A stretch of DNA of 64,000 bases from Meandrina meandrites (lineage: Eukaryota > Cnidaria > Anthozoa > Scleractinia > Meandrinidae), in NCBI GenBank assembly GCA_963693305.1, contig OY855906.1, positions 29,494,626-29,558,625 on the forward strand, written 5' to 3'. A program made the position numbers and the translations under genes. This document shows, in pieces, positions 49,783 to 59,133 of the stretch (its first letter is position 1; the number at the start of each line of letters is the position of its first letter). A model generated the notes under the pieces. It searched no databases and was not told where the DNA came from. It saw only the letters and a list, made by a program, of their open reading frames with translations.

Positions 49783-50592
49783 GACTCTTTTAGTATTATT
49801 ATCACTAAAACGAGTTATACTAGGTTTGTCCCTGTCCTCGTCTCATGCGATGGTACTGCTACAATAGATTCGCTATATTCCACCCCTTTTGATCTATTTT
49901 AATACCAATTTATTACGGCTGTTTTGCGACTATAAAAAAAATCTTTGTTTTCTTATTTTTAATTAGATATACAGGGTACAGTTGCCGTTTACCCATTCAA
50001 CGCTGCCTACACCACTAAGGACATGATGTCCATTCAACCCGATGGAATTCCTTCCAATGTGCAGCTTGCAGATGGGCCAGATGGAAACCCCGAGGGTTCG
50101 TACCAGTTCCTGGGTACTGAAAACAGCTTCATCGAGCTCCCAAACGACGGTGGACTGGATACAGAGTATTCTCTCACGATATTGATGTGGATTTACCCTG
50201 AAGGACAAAATGGACCTCTCTTCAACTACAAACCTGGCCATGGTTGGGCAGTTCACGTGTGGATGGTTGGTGGGGCTTTCTTTTGTCGTTTTATGAAAAG
50301 AGGTTTATCACTCGTACCAAATTTGTCAAGTCCTGCTCTGACTGTGGGGCAGTGGAGATATGTTGGCGTTTCCTACGATTACAACACTGGGGTTAACAGG
50401 ATGTGGGTCGACGGGATAGAGGTTGCTCAGGCAAATCTTGGAGTCTTTACCCTGGGTACCCAGTATAATGTCAGAATTGGCGCGAAAATTGATGACGCCA
50501 GACAGTTCAAAGGACGAGTTGCAAGGGTGCAAGTGTACAACACAGCCCTCAATTTGGAACAAGTCTTAGCTGCTAAAGGACGAGGAGTCTGA
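45913..50592 (+). CDS. Gene D: secreted PAN-EGF-EGF_CA-laminin-G-like protein, 391 aa
   Basis: Exons 45913-45967, 47248-47510, 47949-48063, 48504-48620 and 49967-50592 give one 1176-nt frame with GT/AG borders. Domain order is signal peptide (1-17), PAN/apple (about 19-106), EGF (107-144), calcium-binding EGF (145-183, D-I-D-E-C start) and a single-exon laminin G/concanavalin-like domain (184-391). That domain shows [18 protein letters not shown] and W-R-Y-V-G-V-S-Y-D. No membrane anchor is seen, so it is probably secreted. The front half matches genes A and B in sequence, exon size and phase; the C-terminal half is unrelated to theirs. Its tandem twin is gene E. Ligand unknown; a calcium-dependent lectin or adhesion role is inference. 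Confidence 0.85.
46461..47185 (+). repeat. 8-bp (TGCGTTCG)n then 4-bp (CGTT)n satellite in gene D intron 1
   Basis: About 46461-46825 is nearly pure 8-bp units, followed by TTGCGTTC variants to about 46900, then mostly CGTT repeats at 46976-47175 with CATT, CGCT and GATCG interruptions. Because of the 8-bp period several frames on both strands stay open and would read as V-R-S-C-V-R-A-F or T-H-E-R-T-N-A-R repeats; these are not genes. The equivalent intron of gene E lacks it. Confidence 0.95.
47248..47510 (+). CDS. Gene D exon 2: PAN/apple domain
   Basis: 263 nt, acceptor AAATAG, donor GTAAGA, phase 1 to 0. Carries [36 protein letters not shown] and E-G-C-T. Same length as in genes A, B and E. 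Confidence 0.88.
47618..47662. repeat. (GACA)n microsatellite
   Basis: About ten GACA units in gene D intron 2. The matching intron of gene E has its own run at 55194-55240, so it predates the duplication. Confidence 0.9.
47949..48063 (+). CDS. Gene D exon 3: EGF-like domain
   Basis: 115 nt, acceptor ATTTAG, donor GTACCT, phase 0 to 1. Six cysteines from N-A-C-K-S-N-A-C to G-D-H-C-E-S, with [10 protein letters not shown] as in genes A and B. Confidence 0.87.
48504..48620 (+). CDS. Gene D exon 4: calcium-binding EGF domain
   Basis: 117 nt, acceptor CTATAG, donor GTTTGT, phase 1-1. D-I-D-E-C start, then [18 protein letters not shown] and R-C-E. The N-terminal D-x-D-E and the N-T-F positions fit the calcium-binding consensus. 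Confidence 0.88.
48700..49945. other. Intron 4 of gene D, 1.2 kb not shared with gene E
   Basis: Alignment with gene E stops after GTCTTTGTCAGACAAACT and resumes just before exon 5. It holds a small hairpin TTTATGGACC...GGTCCATAAA (49748-49782) of a type seen in cnidarian foldbacks. Otherwise nothing recognised. Confidence 0.5.
49967..50592 (+). CDS. Gene D exon 5: laminin G/concanavalin-like domain
   Basis: 626 nt from acceptor TAATTAG to TGA. Enters in phase 1 as [12 protein letters not shown]. Contains [34 protein letters not shown] and G-R-V-A-R-V-Q-V-Y, the strand pattern of the LamG_3 jelly roll. Ends A-A-K-G-R-G-V. Confidence 0.9.
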
Positions 50593-50760
50593 GATGGCTT
50601 TGGACTGTCATCAAAATGTTACAAGAGGGCAGAGGCCAGGATTAGATTTTTCTTTCGTTAAACAACAAACGATCAGCCGGAACTTACTGACTTAGATAAA
50701 AGTTCAAGACTTTTATTCTCCGTTTATTGTTATTGTGGTGGCATGTTTAAATCAACGCAA

Positions 50761-51062
50761 GGTAAGGTAACGTCTGCTTTCAAGCCTAGTGGCCCATGAG
50801 GTCCGAACTTATCCCGGATTCATTTTCATGAAGCGGCCAGGAGTATTTCTATTTCCTTATGATGGGATGCTAGCCCATCGCAGGGTTGCCGCCAGCAGTT
50901 AATTCGCCAGTACCCATTTATATACCTGAGTGAGGAGAGGAACCTTGAAAATGGAATGTCTTGCCCAAGAACACAGCCCAATGATCTCGGCCAGAGGTCG
51001 AATCCGGACCGCTCAATCCGGACTCAAGAGCATTGCATGACTATTAGGCAACCGCGCCTCAC
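50761..51062 (-). mobile_element. tRNA-derived SINE, full length, 3' of gene D
   Basis: On the minus strand it starts GTGAGGCGCGGTTGCC (A-box region), with a B box at GTCCGGATTCGACC and a central TGTTCTTGGGCAAGACA block. It ends near GGGCCACTAGGCTTG...GTAACCTTACC. The same family sits at the equivalent place 3' of gene E. Confidence 0.75.
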
Positions 51063-51779
51063 AATTTGAAATTAAAAACTGTATTTTGACGCAATATATG
51101 TTCTCAGGATTTGACATGCATTATACTCAATGGCAATTCAAAAAAAAAGCTTGAGATATCACGAATAATAATCGAATATTTCACATATCATAACTAGTGA
51201 CACTACACACAGTACGAAACAGATTTAATACATCACTTGTTCGTACAGTTCGTTAACTCACATCATTGACAAATTTTGATTTAATCCAAAGAAGATCCAA
51301 AGAATCCTTTTTGATTATATCTCGTATGTGGCTTTGCTTTACAGACACCTGAAAAATGAAATATTATAGTATCAATTAAAAATAAAGTTAACAAATTAAA
51401 GTAACTAGACCAGTTGCAGAGAAAATCTACAAGAAGAAAGAAATGAGCTGGATGCCTATGTCCTTTTTGACTAACAGAGCATAATTTATGGTATTCTTAT
51501 TTTTAAAGAAACCTTAACGTGTATTAGGATTACAACGCACCGAGGTGAGCAACACTTAGGTGCAGTAGAACTTGTTTAACGTAAAAAAAAGAGAGGTGAA
51601 TGTGTGTATTATAGAAGTGTCGGTATTATGAAGATGTCCGCAAGGAAGTTTGACTGTATGAACACGTATTCTTATGACAGTTTGCCAAACTTGAAAGGCC
51701 TTTTCGGGATCCACATTTTGTCAGCACGGTGCCCGAAACAGAAACAAAACAGTCCTATTTCCCACCTCATTCAGTTATT

Positions 51780-53085
51780 GCCAACGAGGCAGCCGAGCCA
51801 AGAGGTGAGGCTGACGAGGCGGCAGAATCATAGGGCCGCGCGTATACCACAGATACCAGAAAATATCTCAACTTCAGCGTAAGGGACTTTTTTTTAACCA
51901 TATTTGGGTGTAAGTAAACACTCCATATTTGGGTTGTATTGTTCTTCCAAACTGGTCCCCAGTCTCTCTCTGCTTACTAAAGAGCAAATGGCCAAAATGG
52001 CGTCCAGACGGTTCGCTGTTAAAATTTTCAATGTGCTCATTCACTCCTTTTACGATAAATACACCTTTATGGAACTCTAAATGGAAAGAGAATACCCTAC
52101 AGAGTACTCGACCGCCAAAAAAATGAACATCAAGGTCTTCAAAGCGATGGAATAATCTTTCGGCTTTGGAGTCCTTTAATTTCTGAAGATAGACACGAAA
52201 ATCAAAAGCGGACTACTGACTTCAAATGGAGTTTTCTTGACTTACGAGAATGCCACGGTCGGGTAAATGCTACCTTTAAGTGTTGCTTTTGTTTATAGCA
52301 ATTGTTTAACCGATGATTTCATCCCAAATTCAATAACGTTTATACTTTCGCTCAAAGGAATCAATACCAAGCGACACTCAATAAAATTACTGCATGTCAT
52401 ACACGCAAGAAAATTGAAAGTTTTTTGCTGCTAACGGCAAATGTAATGTGTACTTGAATATATTGAAATTCTGTCTCCACATATTCCAGTAAGGCACTAC
52501 CTCTCTGGAACCTCTATTTTCATTCGCCCGCTGTAAACACTACCTCTATTGTTATTCAGGACTTGGGTCATTGTTATGAGCTGTTATCTATTGTTTAAAG
52601 AACCAATGAAGTATCTTGTTCCGAGAGGTAGTGGGCGACCCACATATTCCTTCAGTGTCCGTTTTGGTTTTGTTTTCTATTCATTTTTTCGCTTGGGAAT
52701 TGAGTTTTGCGTAAACATGACATCGAATGACAATTTGCATGCAAGACTGAAATCTGTGCCGTCATTGCTTGATTGGGTTGATTTAATACTGAAAAGCGTC
52801 TACAGAATCTTACCGGTTTTGATTTTGGGATTCTATTTATGAGAAGTTCTTGAAATGCAACTATCCCTTTAAAAGATTAAAAGATTTGTCAAGAGTTATC
52901 AATCTGTCAAACCCGTGTCATTTAATATGAACACCAGAGAAAGAGCACTTTCTTCTCGTATTCCCTAAACTACGATTTACCATATTTTGGTCATTTCAAA
53001 TTATAAAGTTCTATCGAAAACCATTCGGTATCGGTTCTTACGAACAAACATGAATATTTCGCTCGTTGGCACTTACCGATAGGTA
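51780..53085. other. About 1.3-kb insertion upstream of gene E
   Basis: Breaks the match to 45480-45490 of unit 1. Open frames at 51604-51882, 51929-52126 and 52549-52842 carry no motif I recognise. No clear terminal repeats. Confidence 0.5.
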
Positions 53086-53484
53086 CAACTGGTTTTAGTT
53101 GGGAAATGATTTTATTCTCTTTAGACGTTAATTGTAATATTTGTTCTGGTTTAAATTTCCCCAGTCGGAAAGAGCTAAAATTTATTATTTTCACCTCATA
53201 GGTCCCAAGTTTCAGGAATAACTATGCTCTCATGGTAACCAACTGCGCTGTTCTAGCGCTCTTTAACAATCACAACACCTTAGTTGTTAATATACAAAAT
53301 GCTCTGCAAACGGCAGGTGTTTTGCTTTAGCAAGCTGAACTTCATTTAATTTGGGTTTCAAATTATCAGCGAGAGATAGAAAGCAGAAGAAATAGGTGTT
53401 TCACTCGAAATTTTGAATTAAATACGATTCAAATCTCGATAAGTCAGATAACTGACAATATTTTTGTCGTCTTCGAGTTGGAAT

Positions 53485-53539
53485 ATGGCGAAACTGAATT
53501 CTTTCGTGTTACTTCTGATAATCACCGTACCTCATGAAG
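53485..53539 (+). CDS. Gene E exon 1: signal peptide
   Basis: [18 protein letters not shown], donor GTGAGT, phase 1. Differs from gene D by T-A-A to T-V-P near the end. Confidence 0.83.
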
Positions 53540-55188
53540 GTGAGTGACGATACACAACAAGCATATTCTCTCTGGCTTCATATCCTTATTACTAAGCTGG
53601 AAAAGACATTGAAGATAAATCCAAAGTTTGATAGATAATTGTCCTTAGTCTTTTAGCAAGATGTGGTTACATGGGATGCGAGTCTCCCGTCTTCTTCTTC
53701 TTTTTTTTTTAATTTTCGCAACCTTCAACATGGAAACATATTTTATTAATTAAACTGGTCTCGTTCTTAGAATATGTCCTAATCTTTATGCAGCATTCAT
53801 TTTCAGAATGGTTGTTCTGTTCTTAATTAAATGTGTGTTAACAAAAATTCACAATTAAAAAAGGCCAAAAAGAAAAAAAAAATTATATCTGACTGGATTT
53901 TCAAAAACAAGGATACAGAAATTTCACCAGTCACTGATAGTTTTGATACTAGCCCTGAATAGAGAGCTTTCGACAAAGAATCATTGTAGCTCACAGATGA
54001 ATTTTATAAGCCACTTCTTTATGCCTTAATTTTGAGGCCAAAAACACTAACATTAGGGTATTTTGACCGAATCGTGAATTGCACTACCTTTTTAATTAAA
54101 AATGTTTACAACATGAAATGCGAGTCTAAATCGACACCAAGATAAACATGTTAAAACATTAAACTAAAAACACTAAGCGGAGAACGCCTAAAATTGAAAA
54201 TAGAAGGAAAAAGGTCTACTCACATAATCGTTTGAAGTGATTTCTTGGCCCTGTTGTTCGACATGATTCTTCTTACAAATAACAATGTCCCGGATGTCCC
54301 AAACATATAACAGAGAAAAAACTAATACTCGACTGGCACGGTAAAATTAAAGCCAAGTCATCGATTGGAAATGTTCCGTAACTACTGCTTCCGAGTCCTA
54401 ATTCATGCGCCTAGAGCCTTTTGCTGTCTAAAAGAGGCACGACGTTATCGTTACACCCAACCACTTCGAGTCTTAATCTCGACCCGCCTAAGTCGGAAAT
54501 AAGATAACAGACGAATTGAACTTGCAAATCGTTGGACTTCCACCTTCACTAGACTTAATGATGTCTTCAGGTAAAGCTCCTTTTAGACAGCAAGTTATAA
54601 AAAACTAACTCGATCAGCTCACTTATCTGAGTCCGTCCGAAACTAAATGTCAAAGATGTGTGTACGACAACGCATCAAAGACTGGGACCTGACTACGTTT
54701 ATTCATTCAGTTTTGTGGTTACTAGGCTTTCGGAAAGCAAAATTATAAAAAAGGGATGGTAAGTGTTCGCAAGTTCAAATATGGATGAGACAACACCAAA
54801 CCAATGTTTTTTTTTCTTTGAAAACAGCCCTTTCACAAGGCTGCAGAACTATTGAATTCCAACCGCAAACCAAAGATAAAGTTCTCAAAAATCACCTGAT
54901 CCGAAGTTTGGTAGTGCCAAACCAAGACATGTGCGAGGTACACTGCTATCAAGAACCCAATTGCGTGTCCTATAACTACGGTCCAATACACAGTGATACT
55001 TTATCATGCGATTTGAACAACTCCACCCATTTGCATGTCTCCCACAGCGATTTTGTGACAAAGGAAGGATGTACCTATGGACACATTTTGGTAAGACAGG
55101 TTTAGAAAATACATGTGAACTGCTTTCAATGTCTTCTGACAGTCCTGCAATGCCCTAAAAACAGATTCCTAAAAGCAAAACAAAACCC

Positions 55189-55238
<50 letters not shown>

Positions 55239-57791
55239 CACATAAGAACGAAAGAACGACCGATGGACAGCCACTCTTTTGACTCCTTTGAGCTTCTCAA
55301 CTATTTTAAGGTACATTACATTTACATTTAGACCTATCTTGATTAGTTAGCAAAGGTTATATAAGATGTCCAAAAAACTTTACCTCGTAAACAATGGATA
55401 TGAATAGCTTTTTACAAGATGGGCTGTGAAGCCGAAAAAAAAAATATTTAAAGATAAATTCATATATTAACAGAAAATCGTTTCATAATGGTTTCGTTTA
55501 CCGCTTTGGTTGACCAACAATGTCTTTGCTGCTGATAAGTTGGCGCGCGTCCTTGGTTGTTTGTTTGAACGCCCTCCTTTTCGTTTAGAATGCCTGTGAA
55601 AGCAATGCATGTTCAAACAATGCCACGTGCCAAACTGGTTTTGAGCCGAAAGGATACAGATGTGTTTGTCCTCCAGGTTACGAAGGGGATCGCTGTGAAT
55701 CAGGTACCTGATTATTGTACTTCAGATACCATTTTTAATAACCTAGTAATAATTACCGAATTTCTGGCACCCGTTGAGTGGATTGATCTACTGAATCTTA
55801 TATCCTTTGGGGGCGTTGATGGGAGGGGGGGGGGGGGGGGGGGTGTGTTTGGAGGGTATTGTAACAGAAAGCAAAACATTTTAGTGTAACCCATTGGACC
55901 GTGTGCACCCGGTCCTCTCTAGCATGTAAAATGAACAGAAACAACGGAACTCGAGGAGGCTTTTCTTAATACGCACGCGGGACATTCTGCAATCAGTAAA
56001 ATACTGACTTGTCAAGGAAGGCTAGTCCTCTCACTAGGGTATAATAAGCGATATTTAAGAAACCCCTTACGAGTTGCCACTATGAATCTGTACATCAACT
56101 ACAAATCAGATCCACTTGGCCAAAAGCTTGTCTTTTTCGTTAAGGCTTAGAGGTTTAAATTAATGTCTTATTTGTTTGGTAGTACAGTTCAAATATAAAC
56201 TAAATATGTGTATTCGACCTAGATATTGACGAGTGTTCTAGCAGTCCATGCTTGAATGATGGAACATGTATTGATGACGTGAACACATTTCGTTGCAATT
56301 GTACAAGATACTTCAAAGGACTAAGATGCGAGATAATAGGTTTGTTTATTGTTTGAAACTACTGTATAATAAATAAAGGCAAGTAAAGTAACACCTATAC
56401 ATAAGTGTAAATGGTTTAAGTCTTTGTCAGACAAACTGGGGACATACACTAGAGAATTAAAACAATATATGTACAAATCTGAAATTTAAGAAAATTAAAA
56501 ATGAATCAATAAATAAAAATAAAAAGAGGTGTACATTTGTATGTAAAAATGTGATGTAATGAAATAGCCTATCCCAGTCGATGGTGGACAGGAGGTGGTT
56601 TGAGCTCGTATCACAGGGTAATTTCGTAATAACTCTGGCTGCACGATTTTGTAATTTTTGTAGCTTATCACTCAAGTAACCGCTCAAACAGTCCCGGACA
56701 GGGCTGCAGTAATCAAAATGTAGCATATATTTAAAGCGTTATAAATCTCTTCAACGTGTTTAGACCAAGAGAGATGAGCATCAACGGTAAGACCCAAAGA
56801 TTTGGTATGATCAACTCTCTTGATAATTTGGTCATCAATTTTGATTTCTACGTCTTCACATTGAACAGATAGTCCTCAAGGAATGCAGGAACAAATTCGA
56901 TTGTCTTGTCAACGAGATGCTTTACATCAGGCAATTAACACCGAGTTTGAACGTGCAAACGGATTCTATCCGTGCCAAAGTATTTGTGTAGCCACCTCCG
57001 CTATGTAAATTTGAGTTATAACTCTTGAACTCGCATTTAGTTAATTTTCATTTGACCCTTGATAATGGCGTCATGAGGTCGCCGAAACGTCGAGAAATTA
57101 TATCGTTCGTTTTTGCTTGTCTATGTATTACTAAATTATTGTTAATATTTCTTATTTTTAATTAGATATACAGGGTACAGTTGCCGTTTACCCATTCAAC
57201 GCTGCCTACACCACTAAAGACATGATGTCCATTCAACCCGATGGAATTCCTTCCAATGTGCAGCTTGCAGGTGGGCCAGATGGAAACCCCGAGGGTTCGT
57301 ACCAGTTCCTGGGTACTGAAAACAGCTTCATCGAGCTCCCAAACGACGGTGGACTGGATACAGAGTATTCTCTCACGATATTGATGTGGATTTACCCTGA
57401 AGGACAAGAAGGACCTCTCTTCAACTACAAACCTGGCCATGGTTGGGCAGTTCACGTGTGGATGGTTGGTGAAACTTTCTTTTGTCGTTTTAACAAAAGA
57501 GGTTTATTTCACGTACCATATTTGACAAGCCATCCTCTAACTGTGGGGCAGTGGAGATATGTTGGCGCTTCCTACGATTACAACACTGGGGTTAACAGGA
57601 TGTGGGTCGACGGGATAGAGGTTGCTCAGGAAAATATTGGAAACTTTACCTTGGGTACTCAGTATAATGTCAGAATTGGCGCGAAAATTAATGACCCCAG
57701 ATACTTCAAAGGAAGAGTTGCAATGGTGCAAGTGTACAACACGGCGCTCAATTTGGAACAGGTCTTAGCTGCTAAAGGACGAGGAGTCTGA
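53485..57791 (+). CDS. Gene E: secreted PAN-EGF-EGF_CA-laminin-G-like protein, 391 aa (tandem paralog of D)
   Basis: Exons 53485-53539, 54828-55090, 55589-55703, 56223-56339 and 57166-57791 have exactly the lengths and phases of gene D, giving 1176 nt in one frame. Domain order is as in D. Substitutions concentrate in the PAN exon and in the second half of the laminin-G exon, while the first half is almost unchanged. Intron 4 contains non-LTR and Penelope-like fragments. Both copies look intact, so both may be functional. Confidence 0.85.
54828..55090 (+). CDS. Gene E exon 2: PAN/apple domain
   Basis: 263 nt, acceptor AAACAG, donor GTAAGA. Carries [27 protein letters not shown] and L-S-C-D-L. 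About ten residue changes against gene D, some beside cysteines (I-R-C to V-H-C). Confidence 0.88.
55194..55240. repeat. (GACA)n microsatellite
   Basis: Interrupted GACA run in gene E intron 2, at the same place as in gene D. Confidence 0.9.
55589..55703 (+). CDS. Gene E exon 3: EGF-like domain
   Basis: 115 nt, acceptor GTTTAG, donor GTACCT. Six cysteines; [15 protein letters not shown] and G-D-R-C-E-S. Confidence 0.87.
56223..56339 (+). CDS. Gene E exon 4: calcium-binding EGF domain
   Basis: 117 nt, acceptor ACCTAG, donor GTTTGT, phase 1-1. [10 protein letters not shown] and [10 protein letters not shown]. Two residue changes against gene D. Confidence 0.88.
56457..56870 (-). pseudogene. 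Non-LTR retrotransposon reverse-transcriptase C-terminal fragment
   Basis: On the minus strand [21 protein letters not shown] is followed, after an apparent internal deletion, by [20 protein letters not shown] and [20 protein letters not shown]. These are the region just after the RT catalytic core of many animal non-LTR elements. Dead, in gene E intron 4. Confidence 0.75.
56881..57135 (+). mobile_element. Penelope-like element 3' end fragment
   Basis: Encodes [15 protein letters not shown] and the tail [10 protein letters not shown], stop TAG at 56989-56991. The 3' region holds the hairpin motif at 57061-57091. Same family as 35350-36330. Confidence 0.75.
57061..57091 (+). ncRNA. Second copy of Penelope-like hairpin/GAAAC motif
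   Basis: GGCG (57067-57070) pairs with CGCC (57080-57083) around TCATGAGGT, then GAAACGTC. Against 36206-36236 the second stem pair is G-C instead of A-T, a compensatory change. Possibly a decayed hammerhead fold. Confidence 0.4.
57166..57791 (+). CDS. Gene E exon 5: laminin G/concanavalin-like domain
   Basis: 626 nt, acceptor TAATTAG, stop TGA. The first 90 residues differ from gene D in about two positions; the rest differ in about 17 (for example M-K-R-G-L-S-L-V to N-K-R-G-L-F-H-V). The core strands ([14 protein letters not shown]) are kept. Confidence 0.9.
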
Positions 57792-57960
57792 GATGGCTTT
57801 GGACTGTTATCAAAATGTTATAAGAGGAGAGAGGCCATTGATTAGACTTTTCTTTCTTTAAACGACAAAAGATCGGCTGGAACTTACTGACTTAGAAAAA
57901 AGTTCTAAGACTTTTATTCTCCGTTTATTGTTGTTGTGGCGGCATGTTTAAATTAACGCA

Positions 57961-58145
57961 AGGAAAAGTAACGTCTGCGTTCCAGCCTAGTGGCCCATCA
58001 GGCCACAGCTTATCTCGGATTCATTTCCATGAAGCAGAGTGTCTTGCCCAAGTACACAACACAATGATCCCGGCCAGAGGTCGAATCCGGACCACTTAAT
58101 CCGAACTCAAGAGTACTGCATGACTATTACGTAACCGCACCTCAC
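57961..58145 (-). mobile_element. Internally deleted tRNA-derived SINE 3' of gene E
   Basis: Same family and same place as 50761-51062, but about 120 bp of the central body is missing. It was present before the D/E duplication. Confidence 0.75.
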
Positions 58146-58802
58146 AATTTCAAATGAAAAAATGTATTTTGACTTGATATACGTTCTTGGGATTTGACAT
58201 GCCTTTCAATCAATGATTATTTACAAAATGCTTAAGATATCACGAATAGTGGTATATTTGACATATCATAACTCATGACATTACACACAGTACGAAACAG
58301 ATTTCATACATCACTTCTTCGTACAGTTCGTTAACTCACATAATTGGCAAATTTTAATTTGATCCCGACGCGCATTGCTTTAAATGATTTCACTGAAGCC
58401 GTGCAGACTGGTCAGGTTCGTTTCTTTTAATCGGAGTAATTGAAACTAAAGAATTGTTCCTTTTTTAACTACATCCGGATAAAAAAATGTTGCCAAAAAC
58501 GCGACAAATTGGTTTCCCCTAATAAAAAACTACCTTTAGGCAATGTAATACATGCGAGCACAGTCTGCGTTCTTTCGTGATTTTGAGACGGAACGAAAAC
58601 GAAACTCGTCTTTTTACAATTACAAAACTAAGCGGTTTTCGAAATTAAATCGATTGTCACAGTGTAGATTACCTGCATGCTTGCTCTACTGAACTGTCTT
58701 TTGCGTAGTAGGTTTTTTTACAGGGTATATCAACAAATGACCAGTTTTCTAAGCAAAGGTTACTTACTTTTTCTAGTTATCAATTTTGTGATGACGAGAC
58801 GA

Positions 58803-59133
58803 AATCCCGTAGAATTCCGGTTATAAGCCCTGGGCTCATACAATTTCGTAAGGGGTTTCGGTTGGACTTATAAACGGAGAGGCTTATATCCCGGGGGAGG
58901 GGGGGGGGGGGTGTAAGCAGTATTGATCGAAATGCGTTTTTTAGTTAAAAAGGCATAAGAGCATGATTTGGCCTGGTTCAGTACTGTGGGGAGCTTGTAT
59001 CCGAAAGGAGGGGGGAGGGGGGGGGGGGGGGGAGGCTTATAGCCGGATGATTTTTTTGTTTTCAGGGAGATAAGCCTATATCCGGGAAAGAGGGAGGGGG
59101 GCGGGGGAGTAATTAACCGGAATTTTACGGTAT
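58803..59133. mobile_element. MITE-like element with CCGTANAATTCCGGTTA ends and G-rich repeats
   Basis: The left end CCCGTAGAATTCCGGTTATA is mirrored on the right by TAACCGGAATTTTACGG. Inside are repeats of GGCTTATANCCGG and three poly-G tracts. Non-coding. Confidence 0.65.

Larger units (their letters stand above)
45005..51300 (+). repeat. Tandem segmental duplication, unit 1 (gene D)
   Basis: Begins TGATTATATCTTGTATGTGG and matches unit 2 starting near 51312. The 5' flank, all five exons, and 3' flank to CAAATTTTGATTTAATCC correspond. Internal differences are the intron 1 satellite, intron 4 content and intergenic insertions. Confidence 0.8.
51312..58370 (+). repeat. Tandem segmental duplication, unit 2 (gene E)
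   Basis: Begins TGATTATATCTCGTATGTGG. Collinear with unit 1 except for an insertion at about 51780-53085 upstream of gene E, loss or absence of the intron 1 satellite, and retroelement pieces in intron 4. Confidence 0.8.

Noticed and set aside
49963..50256. Minus-strand frame opposite the laminin-G exon (also 57162-57455)
   Set aside because: Shadow conserved only because the plus-strand exon is conserved between D and E.
51604..52842. Possible small genes upstream of gene E
   Set aside because: Short frames in a segment missing from the duplicate unit; no motifs, splice pattern or homology to neighbours.
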